Source: DASTCZ01 sp035308165 (lineage in GTDB: Bacteria > Acidobacteriota > Terriglobia > Acidiferrales > UBA7541). Taken from it: a stretch of 64,000 nucleotides of DNA. The stretch lies in NCBI GenBank assembly GCA_035308165.1, contig DATGHC010000015.1, positions 1 to 64,000 on the forward strand, read 5' to 3'. The translations under genes and the position numbers were made by a program. This document shows, piece after piece, positions 55,835-64,000 of the stretch. The notes under the pieces are model-generated. The model did no database searches, was not told the origin of the DNA, and was given only the letters and a program-made list of their open reading frames with translations. How positions within the stretch are numbered: position 1 is the first letter of the stretch; every line of letters begins with the position of its first letter.

Positions 55835-56860
55835 CTAGCGCTTCATGATAACGCGGACACCGTGGCGGTCAATTTGAAAAGGAAGTAATTCACCACCGGC
55901 TGCTGCCACCGCTGCTTCGATGCGCTTACGCGCACCAGGATCAATTAAGAGCGCGACGCAGCCGCCGCCTCCTGCGCCGCAGACTTTGCCCGCGAGCGCG
56001 CCATTGCGTCGCGCCGCAGTGATGATGGAATCAATCACGGGAGTGGAAATGCTGGGGAGGTTGCGGCGGCGGAAACTCCACTCTTCGCGGACCAGCCGGC
56101 CCAGTTCCGTCCAATTGGCGCGCTGCAAGGCCACGCGAGTTTGCTGAGCGATGAGGGAAATTTCTTCCAAATTGTGCCAGATGCGTTTATCGCCATTGAT
56201 ATGCGCCTGAAAAACTTCCCAGTTGTTGATTCCGGATTGGCGCGGCTTGCCTGTGTAACAAAGCAGGAGGCGGCTTTCGAGCGCGTCCGGATTCACGGCG
56301 ATTTCTTCACGAATCACGCTGCCAGCGCGAAGGTGAATCGCGCTGACTCCGCCAAATGCGGCGGGGAAATGATCCTGCGTGCCGGTGGGGACCAAGATAA
56401 CTATGGCTTCGGCATCACGGCTGATCTGGATCCAGTTTTGGCGGGTGAGGCCGGCGCCCGCGAGGCGATCGAGCGCAGCGCAGATCGCTACGGCCATGGC
56501 GCTGGAACCCCCGATGCCCGCTCCGGCGGGCGCGAGGGAATCCGTGGTCAGTGTGAATCCCACTTTTGGTGAAAATAGTTTGGTGAGATGCGCAAGCAAT
56601 GGGAGGCGGTAACGCTTGGCTTTTTCGAGCGCCGCGAGTGATGGGAAAATTTCTTTGCGCTGAGTGTCGAGCGAAACCAAAGTGATGCGCTTGCCGGCGC
56701 GCGGCTGCGTTTCAATCACGCAGCTGGCATACCGTGTGACGGCGCAATTCACCGTGACCGCGCCCTCGTGGAATAAGTAAAGCGGCCAGATGTCCAGAGT
56801 TGCTCCGGCCAGGTCAATCCGCGTGGGGGCTCGCGCTTCGATTCGCATAGGTCGAATCAT
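55835..56860 (-). CDS. GHMP-family sugar kinase (heptose 7-phosphate kinase-like)
   Basis: A 341-residue GHMP kinase. Motif 1 APTRIDLAGATLDIWPLYLF at the N-terminus; motif 2 (ATP loop) PAGAGIGGSSAMAVAICAAL; motif 3 GKVCGAGGGGCVALLID near the C-terminus. The pattern fits D-glycero-alpha-D-manno-heptose 7-phosphate kinase or related galacto/fucose kinases. It probably phosphorylates a sugar for cell-surface glycans. No other pathway gene is adjacent. Confidence 0.85.
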   Translation of the reverse strand: MIRPMRIEARAPTRIDLAGATLDIWPLYLFHEGAVTVNCAVTRYASCVIETQPRAGKRITLVSLDTQRKEIFPSLAALEKAKRYRLPLLAHLTKLFSPKVGFTLTTDSLAPAGAGIGGSSAMAVAICAALDRLAGAGLTRQNWIQISRDAEAIVILVPTGTQDHFPAAFGGVSAIHLRAGSVIREEIAVNPDALESRLLLCYTGKPRQSGINNWEVFQAHINGDKRIWHNLEEISLIAQQTRVALQRANWTELGRLVREEWSFRRRNLPSISTPVIDSIITAARRNGALAGKVCGAGGGGCVALLIDPGARKRIEAAVAAAGGELLPFQIDRHGVRVIMKR

Positions 56861-56920
56861 TCTTTCGCAGAGAGGTCGCTAGGCGGTCGCAAAAAGCAGA
56901 CTCGCGCGGCGAATTTGATA

Positions 56921-57616
56921 CTACTGGACAGAAGCTGTCGCGGGCGGCGATGGTTGCTCCGAGGTTAGTTTATAGAAACTGAGGTAGGCGAGGCCGGCGA
57001 TGGCGTCATAGGTGGCATGGACGGCCATGGCAATGTAGAGAGAGCCGGTGAAGCGCACGAGAGCATGGAAAATAAGGGACATAAAAAAAACAATGAAGAT
57101 GTTCTTAAGCCCTTGAATGGAATGCCCCAGTGCGAAAGCCAGGGCACACAGGAGCACGGCTACCCACCAATTGCCAATCCAGTACCAAAGAATTTGCAGC
57201 AGGACGCCACGATAGACAATCTCCTCGACAATCCCAGCGGAAAGGCTGACGAGAAACCACATGGGTAACTCGCTGGAGGATGTTGGCATGCGGCGATAAG
57301 TCTTCTCATGCTTGCGAAGGGCGCTGTTTTTCCATTGCGGATACATGAATGCCAGGAATAAGAGGAGGACGCCGAGTCCGGCGGCGACATCTTTCCATCC
57401 GATGGCCGGACGCGGAAAAATATATTGGCCGATGCCAATTGTTCTCCAGGTGAAGAATGCCAGCAGAAGCATAAGCGCGTGCATGACCAGGGTTTGCTTG
57501 CGAAGCGCTGACTTGGGTGGAAATCTGGCCCCCGCTTTCAATCGGTAGTAAGAGCGAATGCAAAGGGCGGGCAGGAATACACCCATAATGGCAACGAAGT
57601 AGATGGATGCGAGCAT
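56921..57616 (-). CDS. CPBP-family intramembrane protease, second copy
   Basis: A 231-residue protein with about six membrane helices. The motifs AGIVEEIVYRGVLLQI (EExxxR), FALGHSIQGL (first His) and AMAVHATYDAIAGL (second His) mark the CPBP/ABI family. Shorter than the copy at 54804-55745 and not closely similar outside the motifs. Substrate unknown. Confidence 0.87.
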   Translation of the reverse strand: MLASIYFVAIMGVFLPALCIRSYYRLKAGARFPPKSALRKQTLVMHALMLLLAFFTWRTIGIGQYIFPRPAIGWKDVAAGLGVLLLFLAFMYPQWKNSALRKHEKTYRRMPTSSSELPMWFLVSLSAGIVEEIVYRGVLLQILWYWIGNWWVAVLLCALAFALGHSIQGLKNIFIVFFMSLIFHALVRFTGSLYIAMAVHATYDAIAGLAYLSFYKLTSEQPSPPATASVQ

Positions 57617-57635
57617 GTTGTGTCAACCAGCGAAA

Positions 57636-57657
57636 TGCCGCGAGAGTATACGCGGCA
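57636..57657. promoter_or_regulatory. Hairpin upstream of the second CPBP gene
   Basis: TGCCGCG (57636-57642), 8-base loop, CGCGGCA (57651-57657), in the divergent region between the CPBP and hexosaminidase genes, 20 bases before the CPBP start. It could be an operator or a 5' leader hairpin; no T-tract. Confidence 0.35.
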
Positions 57658-57778
57658 ATCGTCGCATGGACAATATGAGTTTAGGATTGCAACGGACGAA
57701 TCCGCCCGGGATGCGGGGCTTTACATGCCGCGTTGAGCTGGCTAGTGTGAGGCGTTGTTGGAATTCGAGGCGCATAAG

Positions 57779-58873
57779 ATGAATCGTCAGATTCCGGAGG
57801 TTGCCACGAGCGAACTGCTCCAGAAATATCCGGTGGCGCGGAGATTTTTGGTTGGATTTGAAGGGACGAGTGCGCCACGAGAGTTGCTGGAGCTTCTGAA
57901 AAAGGGGCTCGCGGGCGTGGCGATTTATCCCCGGAACTTCAGCAGTGTCGACGGGCTGGCGGCATTAACCGCTGAAATTCGCGCGACTGCGGATGGACCT
58001 TTGCTGATCGGGATAGACCAAGAAGGCGGCACGCGATTTTCTTTGCCCGAGCCATTCACGCAATGGGCCTCGCCATCCGATTTGGGGAGATTGGGCGATG
58101 CGCAAGCGGTGCGGGATGTCGCGCGCGCCATTGGCCGAGAACTGGTTGCTGCGGGATGCAATCTGGATTTTGCGCCGATGCTGGATGTGCATGTGAATCC
58201 AGCCAGCCCCGTAACACAGGTGCGAAGTTTTGGCGCGGACCCTGAACTTGTGGGGCGCATGGGCGCGGCGTTTCTCGACGGACTTGGCGAGGCTGGAGTG
58301 CTTGGTTGCGCGAAACATTTTCCAGGGCATGGCGATGCAGAGGTTGATCCGCACCTTGATTTACCGGTGTTTCATGGGACGGCGGAAAGGCTGGAGAGGG
58401 TGGAGTTGGTTCCGTTTGCCGCGGCGATTGCCGCGGGGGCGGCAACGATTATGACCGCGCACATTTTGTTGCCGAAGATTGATGGGGAAAGGCCCGCTTC
58501 ACTTTCGCGGAAGATAGTCACTCAAATCTTGCGCGAGAGAATGGAATTTCGAGGCTTAATTCTGGCGGATGATTTGGCGATGGGGGCGATCGCAAGGCGA
58601 TTCTCGATTGGAGATGCGACAGTTGCTACGTTTTCGGCGGGAACTGATGTTGCGATGCTGTGTCACGATATTTCACTGGTTGAGCCGGCCATGGAGGCGA
58701 CGAGGAAGGCGTTGGAGGATGGCACGCTATCGAAGGAGGAATGGGCGGCGGCGGGCGCGAGGGTTGAGCGAGTGCTGAGGAAGATTCATTCGTCAGGGGC
58801 CTCACTGGACTTAATAGGGAGCAATGAACATCGGGCGCTGGCAAAGAAATTGCGCGAGCGGCTTAACAAGTAA
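57779..58873 (+). CDS. nagZ: Beta-N-acetylhexosaminidase, GH3 family (NagZ-like)
   Basis: A 364-residue cytoplasmic-looking enzyme. GH3/NagZ features: LLIGIDQEGGTRFSLPEPF, NLDFAPMLDVHVNPASPV, the His-containing loop AKHFPGHGDAEVDPHLDLP, AHILLPKIDGERPASLS and the nucleophile Asp in LILADDLAMGAIA. NagZ removes N-acetylglucosamine from muropeptides in cell-wall recycling. ATG 57779 is preferred; the frame extends to a TTG at 57755. Confidence 0.9.
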   Translation: MNRQIPEVATSELLQKYPVARRFLVGFEGTSAPRELLELLKKGLAGVAIYPRNFSSVDGLAALTAEIRATADGPLLIGIDQEGGTRFSLPEPFTQWASPSDLGRLGDAQAVRDVARAIGRELVAAGCNLDFAPMLDVHVNPASPVTQVRSFGADPELVGRMGAAFLDGLGEAGVLGCAKHFPGHGDAEVDPHLDLPVFHGTAERLERVELVPFAAAIAAGAATIMTAHILLPKIDGERPASLSRKIVTQILRERMEFRGLILADDLAMGAIARRFSIGDATVATFSAGTDVAMLCHDISLVEPAMEATRKALEDGTLSKEEWAAAGARVERVLRKIHSSGASLDLIGSNEHRALAKKLRERLNK

Positions 58874-58962
58874 GCAGGCCTGAAAGGCTTTGGCCGATTT
58901 AAGTGCGAAAGGATCACGGCGGGGCTAATAGACCACCCTTCAAACCTGACCTTAAAGCTCTC

Positions 58963-60777
58963 CTACTTCCCAGCAACAATCTGTTGGTTAACGATGATCA
59001 ATTTGTTGACGCTGACTTGAACCTGATCCGGGGAATAAATTGGCGAGGAACAGGTGCGCGCGGTGCAGACGAAAAGGGCCGCTTTGGCTAATTGCGGATA
59101 CTGTACGTCGGGATTAGGGAGCTTGCCTTCCCGAGCGTCCCACCATTCAAGGCGCTTGTGAGTTGAGGGATAGCGCAGCGCAGCCTGGAAGAGAGCGCGG
59201 GCTGTGGGATCGTCTTTGTGACCGACTACGGTGAGATGGAGCGGCGGACGCGTGATGTCGCGATCGGCGAGCAGGACGCTGGCAACAGGAATGTTCTCAG
59301 CGATGTCCGTTGCGCTCAGGTAACGCATCGCGGTGTTGGCCGTTTTTCGATAGGTGGAGTTGCCGGTGTAGTGAAAAAGGAGGCTGGCAACACGGACCAT
59401 GGTGACATTCTCATCGCGCTGTTGGTGGGGCGTGTAGGCCTGGTCCGTGGGAATCTTGGTGGTCAGAAAACCGGCGCCGTTCACATCGGCAAAGTTTTCA
59501 GTGATGAAGTGCAGGCCTGATTCCGCGCGCCTGAGCCAACTTCGATCCCCGGTCGCGCCATAAAGCGCCAGGAAGGCGTGTGACATCGCCAGGGTGTCGC
59601 CGAGATAGGGGCCGGCAGCGTCTACGTTGTCGTGGCGGAAGCCTCCGCCGGGAAGGCTGCGATTTTGGATGATCCATTTTGCGGCGCGTGCAGCCGCGTC
59701 CAAATATTTCTGTTCGCCCGTAGCGTCATAGAGCGCAATGATCCCGGTGATGGCCCATCCGTTTTCACGCGCATAAATATGCTTATCCACTCGGGGCAGA
59801 CTCAGTTTGCGGCGGGACTGATCGTCCAACTTGAAATAGTTGGCGCTGTGTTTGCCATCGATTAGATCGGCGTCCTGGCTGGCGTAGAAAGCTCCGGTGG
59901 GACTCTGAAGAAATGTGGTCAGGAATTTGTGGATACTTTCCGCGGCGTTGAGGTCGGCTGGATCGTGCCACTGAGCGTAGGCCAGCGAATAGATGCGCAG
60001 GTCTTCAGATTGGTGCGACATTATTTTTTCATAATGAGGTTCGGTCCAGACTCCGCCGACAGAATACTGATAGACGCCGCCCCAGGCCGGGTCCAGAAGA
60101 TTTAATTCTGCGGTAAGAGTCTGGCGAACCATTTTCGCGGCCTGCTCATTGCCGTCGGCGGCCAGATCCATCGCGTATTCGACGGAATCCCAATCCAGAA
60201 ATTTCTGGTTATCCCCCCAGCCGCCCTGCTTGGAGTCGTAACCGGCGAAATAGTACTTGGTGAGCTTGGCGCGAAGCAATGCAGGCAGGAGTGGATTCAC
60301 CGGAAATTTTATAGGGACTTCCGGCTCAACGGAGGGGCCCGGAGTAGGGTCATCAATGACCGCTTGCAGGATGCTAGCGAATTGTCCGGGGGGCAGGTAG
60401 CCGCGGCGCTTAATGATTTCATGGGCGTCGCCATCGAACACGACCGTGGCGGGCCAGCCATAATCTTCGTAACGATTGGAGAGATCGGGGCGGGAATCCT
60501 GGTCCACGCGGACGGTTAAATATTTTGCGCGCAGAAGTGCGACAACCTTGGGATCTTTGTAGGTAGTTTCGGCCATGACGTGGCACCAATGGCACCAGAC
60601 GGCTTCAAGGTCGAGGAGGACGAATTTATTCTCTTGTTTGGCTTGAGTGAAGACCGAGTCAGACCAGCCAATCCACTTGAGCTTGGGAGCTTCCTGGGCG
60701 AGCGTGGATTGGACGAAGGAAGGCGCTGCTGCGAAGAGAACCAGAAGAAGAAAAATATGAATATGAATGCGTTTCAA
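58963..60777 (-). CDS. Secreted YyaL/spermatogenesis-20-like thioredoxin-domain protein (DUF255)
   Basis: A 604-residue protein with a signal peptide (residues 5-28, ending STLAQE). Residues about 35-140 are a DUF255 thioredoxin domain with the CHWCHVM motif (VWCHWCHVMAETTY). Residues about 170-600 are an alpha/alpha toroid (WGGVYQYSVGG; FYASQDADLIDG; ARENGWAITGIIALYDATG; LAMSHAFLALYGATGD). Cytoplasmic YyaL-like proteins are known; this one is exported. Activity unknown; the fold resembles N-acylglucosamine epimerase-type barrels. Confidence 0.87.
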   Translation of the reverse strand: MKRIHIHIFLLLVLFAAAPSFVQSTLAQEAPKLKWIGWSDSVFTQAKQENKFVLLDLEAVWCHWCHVMAETTYKDPKVVALLRAKYLTVRVDQDSRPDLSNRYEDYGWPATVVFDGDAHEIIKRRGYLPPGQFASILQAVIDDPTPGPSVEPEVPIKFPVNPLLPALLRAKLTKYYFAGYDSKQGGWGDNQKFLDWDSVEYAMDLAADGNEQAAKMVRQTLTAELNLLDPAWGGVYQYSVGGVWTEPHYEKIMSHQSEDLRIYSLAYAQWHDPADLNAAESIHKFLTTFLQSPTGAFYASQDADLIDGKHSANYFKLDDQSRRKLSLPRVDKHIYARENGWAITGIIALYDATGEQKYLDAAARAAKWIIQNRSLPGGGFRHDNVDAAGPYLGDTLAMSHAFLALYGATGDRSWLRRAESGLHFITENFADVNGAGFLTTKIPTDQAYTPHQQRDENVTMVRVASLLFHYTGNSTYRKTANTAMRYLSATDIAENIPVASVLLADRDITRPPLHLTVVGHKDDPTARALFQAALRYPSTHKRLEWWDAREGKLPNPDVQYPQLAKAALFVCTARTCSSPIYSPDQVQVSVNKLIIVNQQIVAGK

Positions 60778-60884
60778 GGACTCCTCCTGCTTTGGGTACG
60801 CAGGGAGCGCAATTTCGGATTTGTTGCCCAGTGGAGGGACCAGGCGGGGCAGACCCCTCTCCTACCAAAACGTGCGCGTCAAGG

Positions 60885-61517
60885 TTAAGAGGCGGCGCGG
60901 GCTTTCAGCCTCTCCGATGGAGTCGGCTCGACTTCGGCCTGCTGCGTTTTTTCGTGCGCCAGATTCGCGTCGAAGCAACGCCTGCAGCGCGCTTCATACA
61001 TTCCGCCTGCTCCGACCACGATCAAATCTTCGCTGGCCACTAACCGCTGCGTGTGGACGGCCGGATTGCCGCAGCGCATGCAAATCGCGAGTAGCTTTGT
61101 GATTTCTTCTGCTATGGCCAAAAGAGTTGGCATGGGAACGAACGGGCGGCCCAGGTAATCTGTGTCGAGCCCAGCAATGATTACGCGCTTCCCCATGTTG
61201 GCCAGGCGTGTGGCTTCAGCCACCAGTGGCTCGCCCAGGAATTGGGCCTCGTCAATGCCGATGACTTCCGTGCGCGGATCGATTTTCTCAATAATTTCTG
61301 AGGCCTTGGAGACATTGTTGGAGCGAATGCCCAATCCGGAGTGAGAAACGATTTCCGTGGCGGAATATCGCTCATCAATTGCGGGCTTGAAAATCTGCAC
61401 ACGCTGGCGCGCGATTTCGGCGCGACGCAGGCGGCGGATCAGCTCCTCGCTCTTCCCAGAAAACATCGGGCCAACGATAACTTCGATCCAGCCCATATTG
61501 TGTTTGACGGTGTCCAC
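60885..61517 (-). CDS. tdk: Thymidine kinase
   Basis: A 210-residue enzyme. P-loop GPMFSGKSEEL at residues 16-26, Walker B-like VIGIDEAQF, and the zinc-binding Cys pairs CMRCGN and CRRC near the C-terminus. It phosphorylates thymidine for salvage. GTG 61517 is taken as the start because GGAGG lies seven bases upstream; the ATG at 61496 is an alternative. Basic C-terminal tail. Confidence 0.95.
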   Translation of the reverse strand: MDTVKHNMGWIEVIVGPMFSGKSEELIRRLRRAEIARQRVQIFKPAIDERYSATEIVSHSGLGIRSNNVSKASEIIEKIDPRTEVIGIDEAQFLGEPLVAEATRLANMGKRVIIAGLDTDYLGRPFVPMPTLLAIAEEITKLLAICMRCGNPAVHTQRLVASEDLIVVGAGGMYEARCRRCFDANLAHEKTQQAEVEPTPSERLKARAAS

Positions 61518-61828
61518 GCAAACGCCTCCAACCCGTAAGTTAGCACAGGAGCTTGTGGAAAAGCAGATAGAGGAAGAATTGAAGCGAATCGAACCAATGC
61601 AGGAAGCCCCTGATCCCGCGCCAATATTCGGCGTGAGGATTTGACCTAGAATTGATACCTAGGTTCGAGTGGTTGAAATTCAGCACCCTTGGTGAAATGC
61701 AGCCAACCAGCGTCGGCACTCTCTAAGCGTCGAAGAGTTTCACGTTCCTAACTCATTGATTCAAAAGCAGTAATCTGAATATCCCCGAGATCGTTGTTTG
61801 GCACGGGCATTGCATCTAATGGGGTGAA
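61518..61828. other. Divergent intergenic region, no gene seen
   Basis: Between the divergent tdk and Gly-rich protein genes. It holds a small inverted repeat, ACCTAG (about 61643) and CTAGGT (about 61658), that may be an operator. No protein-like frame. Confidence 0.4.
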
Positions 61829-61867
61829 CGTCAGCCAGACCGTCACCCAGCACGGGGTGAGCTGACG
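61829..61867 (+). promoter_or_regulatory. 5' leader hairpin abutting the ribosome binding site
   Basis: Outer stem CGTCAGC (61829-61835) with GCTGACG (61861-61867); inner stem TCACCC (61843-61848) with GGGTGA (61855-61860). Together 13 bp with one 7-base bulge on the 5' side. The 3' end of the stem touches the GAGGAGG ribosome site (61867-61873) of the gene at 61881, so folding could control translation. Confidence 0.5.
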
Positions 61868-61880
61868 AGGAGGCACGACA

Positions 61881-62441
61881 ATGCGAAATCTAAAATATGC
61901 GGCTTTGCTCGGTCTTTTGCTTATGATTCCCGCGGGCAACACACAGGCGCAGGTCAGGTTCGGAATCGGAATAGGCGTTGGGCCGGGTTATGGCCCTTAT
62001 GGCCCCGCTCCTGTGTGCCCCTACGGATATTTTGACTATTACCCCTACGAGTGTGCGCCTTACGGGTACTACGGCCCGGATTATTTCTACAACGGGCTAT
62101 TCATCGGCGTGGGTCCGTGGTTCCGCCCCGGATGGTATGGCGGCCGGTTCTATGGACGCGGTTGGGATCGCGATGGGCGGTTCCGCGGAGGTTTCCGTGG
62201 CGATGACCGGGGATTCCGTGGTGGAGATCGCGGGTTCCGTGGCAACGGCGGATTCCAAGGAGGAGGGTTCCGCGGCAATGGTGGATTCCGCGGCAACGGC
62301 GCAGTCCGCGGCAACGGTGGGTTCCAAGGCGGCGGTTTCCGCGGTGGGAATAGTGGATTTCGTGGCGGAGCCAGTGGAGGATTCCACGGCGGTGGCGGAG
62401 GATTCCACGGCGGTGGCGGTCACGGTGGCGGCCACAGGTAA
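61881..62441 (+). CDS. Secreted Gly/Arg/Phe-rich repeat protein
   Basis: A 186-residue protein. Signal peptide 1-23 (LKYAALLGLLLMIPAGNTQAQ). A middle part rich in Gly, Pro and Tyr (YGPYGPAPVCPYGYFDYYPY) is followed by about a dozen GFRGN/GFRGG-type repeats and a Gly/His-rich tail. Probably an extracellular or outer-surface low-complexity protein; the His/Gly tail could bind metal. A strong GAGGAGG site precedes the ATG, and a terminator follows at 62469. Confidence 0.75.
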   Translation: MRNLKYAALLGLLLMIPAGNTQAQVRFGIGIGVGPGYGPYGPAPVCPYGYFDYYPYECAPYGYYGPDYFYNGLFIGVGPWFRPGWYGGRFYGRGWDRDGRFRGGFRGDDRGFRGGDRGFRGNGGFQGGGFRGNGGFRGNGAVRGNGGFQGGGFRGGNSGFRGGASGGFHGGGGGFHGGGGHGGGHR

Positions 62442-62468
62442 TTAGAAGTTTCTTTCCTCTGAGAGAGG

Positions 62469-62501
62469 CGGCCCCGGTTGAATTTGCCGGGGCCGTTTTT
62501 T
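62469..62501 (+). terminator. Intrinsic terminator of the Gly-rich protein gene
   Basis: CGGCCCCGG (62469-62477), loop of nine, CCGGGGCCG (62487-62495), then TTTTTTATTT. Strong 9-bp GC stem with T-tract on the plus strand. Confidence 0.88.
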
Positions 62502-62552
62502 ATTTGGAAATGAAAAACGCCGGCAGGATGCTGCCGCTACAGGACAACTTCG

Positions 62553-63173
62553 TTATCGAATTAATGAGGATGGCGGATGTTCGTAAAGTGCGACGTTGAA
62601 AAAAGGCGCGAAGGCACTGATTACCGCTACGCGGAAGGCGTCCTGTCGTGTGATCAGGTTGCGCGTAAGAACTCCCCAGGCGCCCTGGGCGTCGCGGATG
62701 CCACGGCCGCCCGCGTAGGCGTCAATCGCAACAGAAAGTTCGACGCCCCGGTCGAGCACTTCCACAGCAAGCGGCTCCGGCATCAGAACTCCGCCTGACC
62801 TGCCGTACGAATCCGTGCCCGTTCCGTCCGTCACATACGCCCAGCTTTCCAAAAATACTAGGCGGCGGCCATTTTCCTGGACAACATCCAAGCCGCCTTC
62901 GAGGCCCAGGAAATACCGCCATGGTTCGCCGCCCTCGTGGCTTTGTCCTTCGCGACGGGCCCGCTGGACGAGTGCTTCTGCGCGTGAGCGCGCTCCGGCC
63001 ATTGATTCAGCGCGTGAAATGGGAGTGTGACCAACTCCGCTCGGCACATCTACTCCAACCACATCGTATTGCGCGTTGGAATCGAGCCAGGGGCCAAAGA
63101 TGGTCAGCGCTTCCCAGACCGCGTTGAGCTTCGGCCGGCGCGTGCTACCCACGGCGATGATTGTTTTTTGCAT
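62553..63173 (-). CDS. Inosine/xanthosine triphosphatase-like NTPase (DUF84)
   Basis: A 206-residue protein of the YjjX/DUF84 family: IIAVGSTRRPKLNAVWEAL at the N-terminus, GVGHTPISRAESMAGARSRAEAL, FLGLEGGLDV, ESWAYVTDG and the end GAWGVLTRNLITRQDAFRVAV. Members hydrolyse non-canonical ITP/XTP to keep them out of nucleic acids. Single gene; convergent with the Gly-rich protein gene. Confidence 0.9.
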   Translation of the reverse strand: MQKTIIAVGSTRRPKLNAVWEALTIFGPWLDSNAQYDVVGVDVPSGVGHTPISRAESMAGARSRAEALVQRARREGQSHEGGEPWRYFLGLEGGLDVVQENGRRLVFLESWAYVTDGTGTDSYGRSGGVLMPEPLAVEVLDRGVELSVAIDAYAGGRGIRDAQGAWGVLTRNLITRQDAFRVAVISAFAPFFNVALYEHPPSSLIR

Positions 63174-63308
63174 TTAAGGCGCGGCCAATTGCTCTCGGTA
63201 AATAAATCCCCACACAATTTATGCAATCCTTCGGTGACTAAAATCCTTGAGTGTCAAATATCTTGATTTTGGAGCTCTTGTCCATTTGCAAGGACCCTTG
63301 CCCCCACA

Positions 63309-63809
63309 CTATTCCTTCCAGAGCTGCGTTTGCCGTTGCGTGTTGTAACGTTGAAGCAGAAAAGTTTTCAGGGTGTCCACGGAATCGAAAATGTGATCCG
63401 CGCAGCCCAGCATCCACCCGCTGATTTGTTCGGGTTTTAGCGTGGTGACCATATAAATGGGGATGCACTTCCGATAGGCGAAAGTGAGCTCCGCGGGAGT
63501 GCCACCGCTGGTGACCCCGGCGGCGGCAGAATCACCCAAGTGGCAGATTACGTAATCGGCCCTGTTTTCGATCAAGTCCAGATCGAAATGGATGATTTTC
63601 CGCAGCACTCGGCGGAAGCGGTCCACGTCGGTGGTCTTCCATTGGCGAAAATTGGCGGCTTCTTCCTCGGTCAAGCTCTTGCGCTCGTCCTCGGCGGGGT
63701 CGTAAACGCGGTGGCCGAGCTGCTGAGTCAGGAAGGGTGTGAGTTTGCGGCGCCACATTTTGCCGCCATCAGCGGCAAATTCGATGGGGCCACAAAGATA
63801 GGCAAGCAT
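63309..63809 (-). CDS. Nucleoside 2-deoxyribosyltransferase-like protein
   Basis: A 166-residue protein. AYLCGPIEFAADGG at the N-terminus, YVICHLGDSAAAGVTSGGTPAELTFAYRKC in the middle; the 'YL.GPI' opening and 'G..AEL..A' motif belong to the nucleoside 2-deoxyribosyltransferase/MazG-associated superfamily. The catalytic Glu would be in GTPAELTFAY. ATG 63809 follows AAGGAG by six bases; the longer frame overlaps tRNA-Gly and is rejected. Confidence 0.75.
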   Translation of the reverse strand: MLAYLCGPIEFAADGGKMWRRKLTPFLTQQLGHRVYDPAEDERKSLTEEEAANFRQWKTTDVDRFRRVLRKIIHFDLDLIENRADYVICHLGDSAAAGVTSGGTPAELTFAYRKCIPIYMVTTLKPEQISGWMLGCADHIFDSVDTLKTFLLQRYNTQRQTQLWKE

Positions 63810-63904
63810 GACCGGCTCCTTCAACAGGTGATCGGGACGCCCGGACTCCTGCAGAGGGTTGAAACATACACGAAGAGCGCGCGAAACGGAATGGGGAAGA
63901 AAAC

Positions 63905-63978
63905 TGGAGCGGCCGACGGGAATCGAACCCGTGCTTGAACCTTGGCAAGGTCCCGTACTACCTCTATACGACGGCCGC
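63905..63978 (-). tRNA. tRNA-Gly (anticodon GCC)
   Basis: The minus strand from 63978 gives acceptor GCGGCCG, D arm with AGAGGTAGTACGGG, anticodon stem GGACC/GGTTC with loop TTGCCAA (anticodon GCC), T arm CGGGTTCGATTCCCG, and 3' CGGCCGC-T with encoded CCA at 63905-63907. Length 74. Confidence 0.95.
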
Positions 63979-64000
63979 GTTGACAAAACTTTACCACGCC

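Noticed and set aside
63810..63986. N-terminal extension of the deoxyribosyltransferase-like gene
   Set aside because: Overlaps tRNA-Gly; a good ribosome site supports the start at 63809.

Overview
The window looks like a chromosome segment of an Acidobacteriota bacterium, probably of the Terriglobia type. The main signs are a PadR regulator translationally coupled to a roughly 900-residue ADOP-type (acidobacterial duplicated orphan) MacB/FtsX permease (2186-5262), a very large Oar-like TonB-dependent receptor with an N-terminal carboxypeptidase-regulatory domain (20251-24330), an aerobic cox cluster with two tandem subunit III genes, a hopanoid C-3 methylase, and small dispersed palindromic repeats. 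Most of the window is stable-looking chromosome. Accessory pieces are concentrated at 1-5500 and 36400-46800, with a further uncharacterised block at 50585-53769.

Layout. 1-2139: a ribbon-helix-helix/small-protein pair (possible toxin-antitoxin), REP-like inverted repeats, one copy of a dispersed ~165-bp repeat and a truncated ssb gene. 2140-6737: PadR with a palindromic operator, ADOP permease, a gene remnant, and an acetamidase/formamidase-family enzyme. 6746-9737: secreted HExxH protein, CBS-domain protein, unknown secreted protein. 9799-13947: XRE/S24-like regulator, unknown protein, a 60-residue secreted peptide and two paralogous multi-spanning membrane proteins. 13934-18718: divergent hybrid histidine kinase and REC-HD-GYP protein. 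18800-24330: small Cys protein, TPR protein, TonB-dependent receptor. 24822-30607: sugar aminotransferase and the cytochrome c oxidase operon (II-I-III-III-IV-small protein). 30852-36139: hpnR, metallophosphoesterase, membrane-anchored LuxR-type regulator with a DUF4199-like membrane protein. 36478-38112: secreted Hcp-like protein and a RelE/XRE toxin-antitoxin pair. 38364-43131: second copy of the dispersed repeat, pirin, and a two-gene operon of a TIR-TM-DUF4185 protein and a SLOG-SLATT-like membrane protein. 44402-46719: a Cys-rich leader peptide and an intrinsic terminator ahead of an ATP-grasp/flavin monooxygenase operon. 46725-50373: tRNA-Leu and secG-tpiA-pgk-gap on the minus strand. 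50585-53769: two DUF488 proteins, a putative dual-OB protein and an ACP-KASIII fusion. 53809-63978: housekeeping and cell-envelope genes (CPBP proteases, GHMP kinase, GH3 hexosaminidase, YyaL-like protein, thymidine kinase, DUF84 NTPase, deoxyribosyltransferase-like protein) ending with tRNA-Gly.

The strongest candidates for undescribed biology are: (1) the TIR-TM-DUF4185 plus SLOG-SLATT operon, which has the receptor order of a Toll-like receptor (extracytoplasmic domain, one TM, cytoplasmic TIR) next to a nucleotide-sensor/membrane-effector protein as in Thoeris-like immunity; (2) the Cys-codon-rich leader and terminator ahead of the ATP-grasp/LLM operon, which looks like cysteine-responsive attenuation; (3) the regulator, secreted micropeptide and duplicated membrane-protein cluster; (4) the DUF488-DUF488-dual-OB cassette next to an ACP-KASIII fusion. 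All functional statements are by recognition of motifs and order; no search was run.
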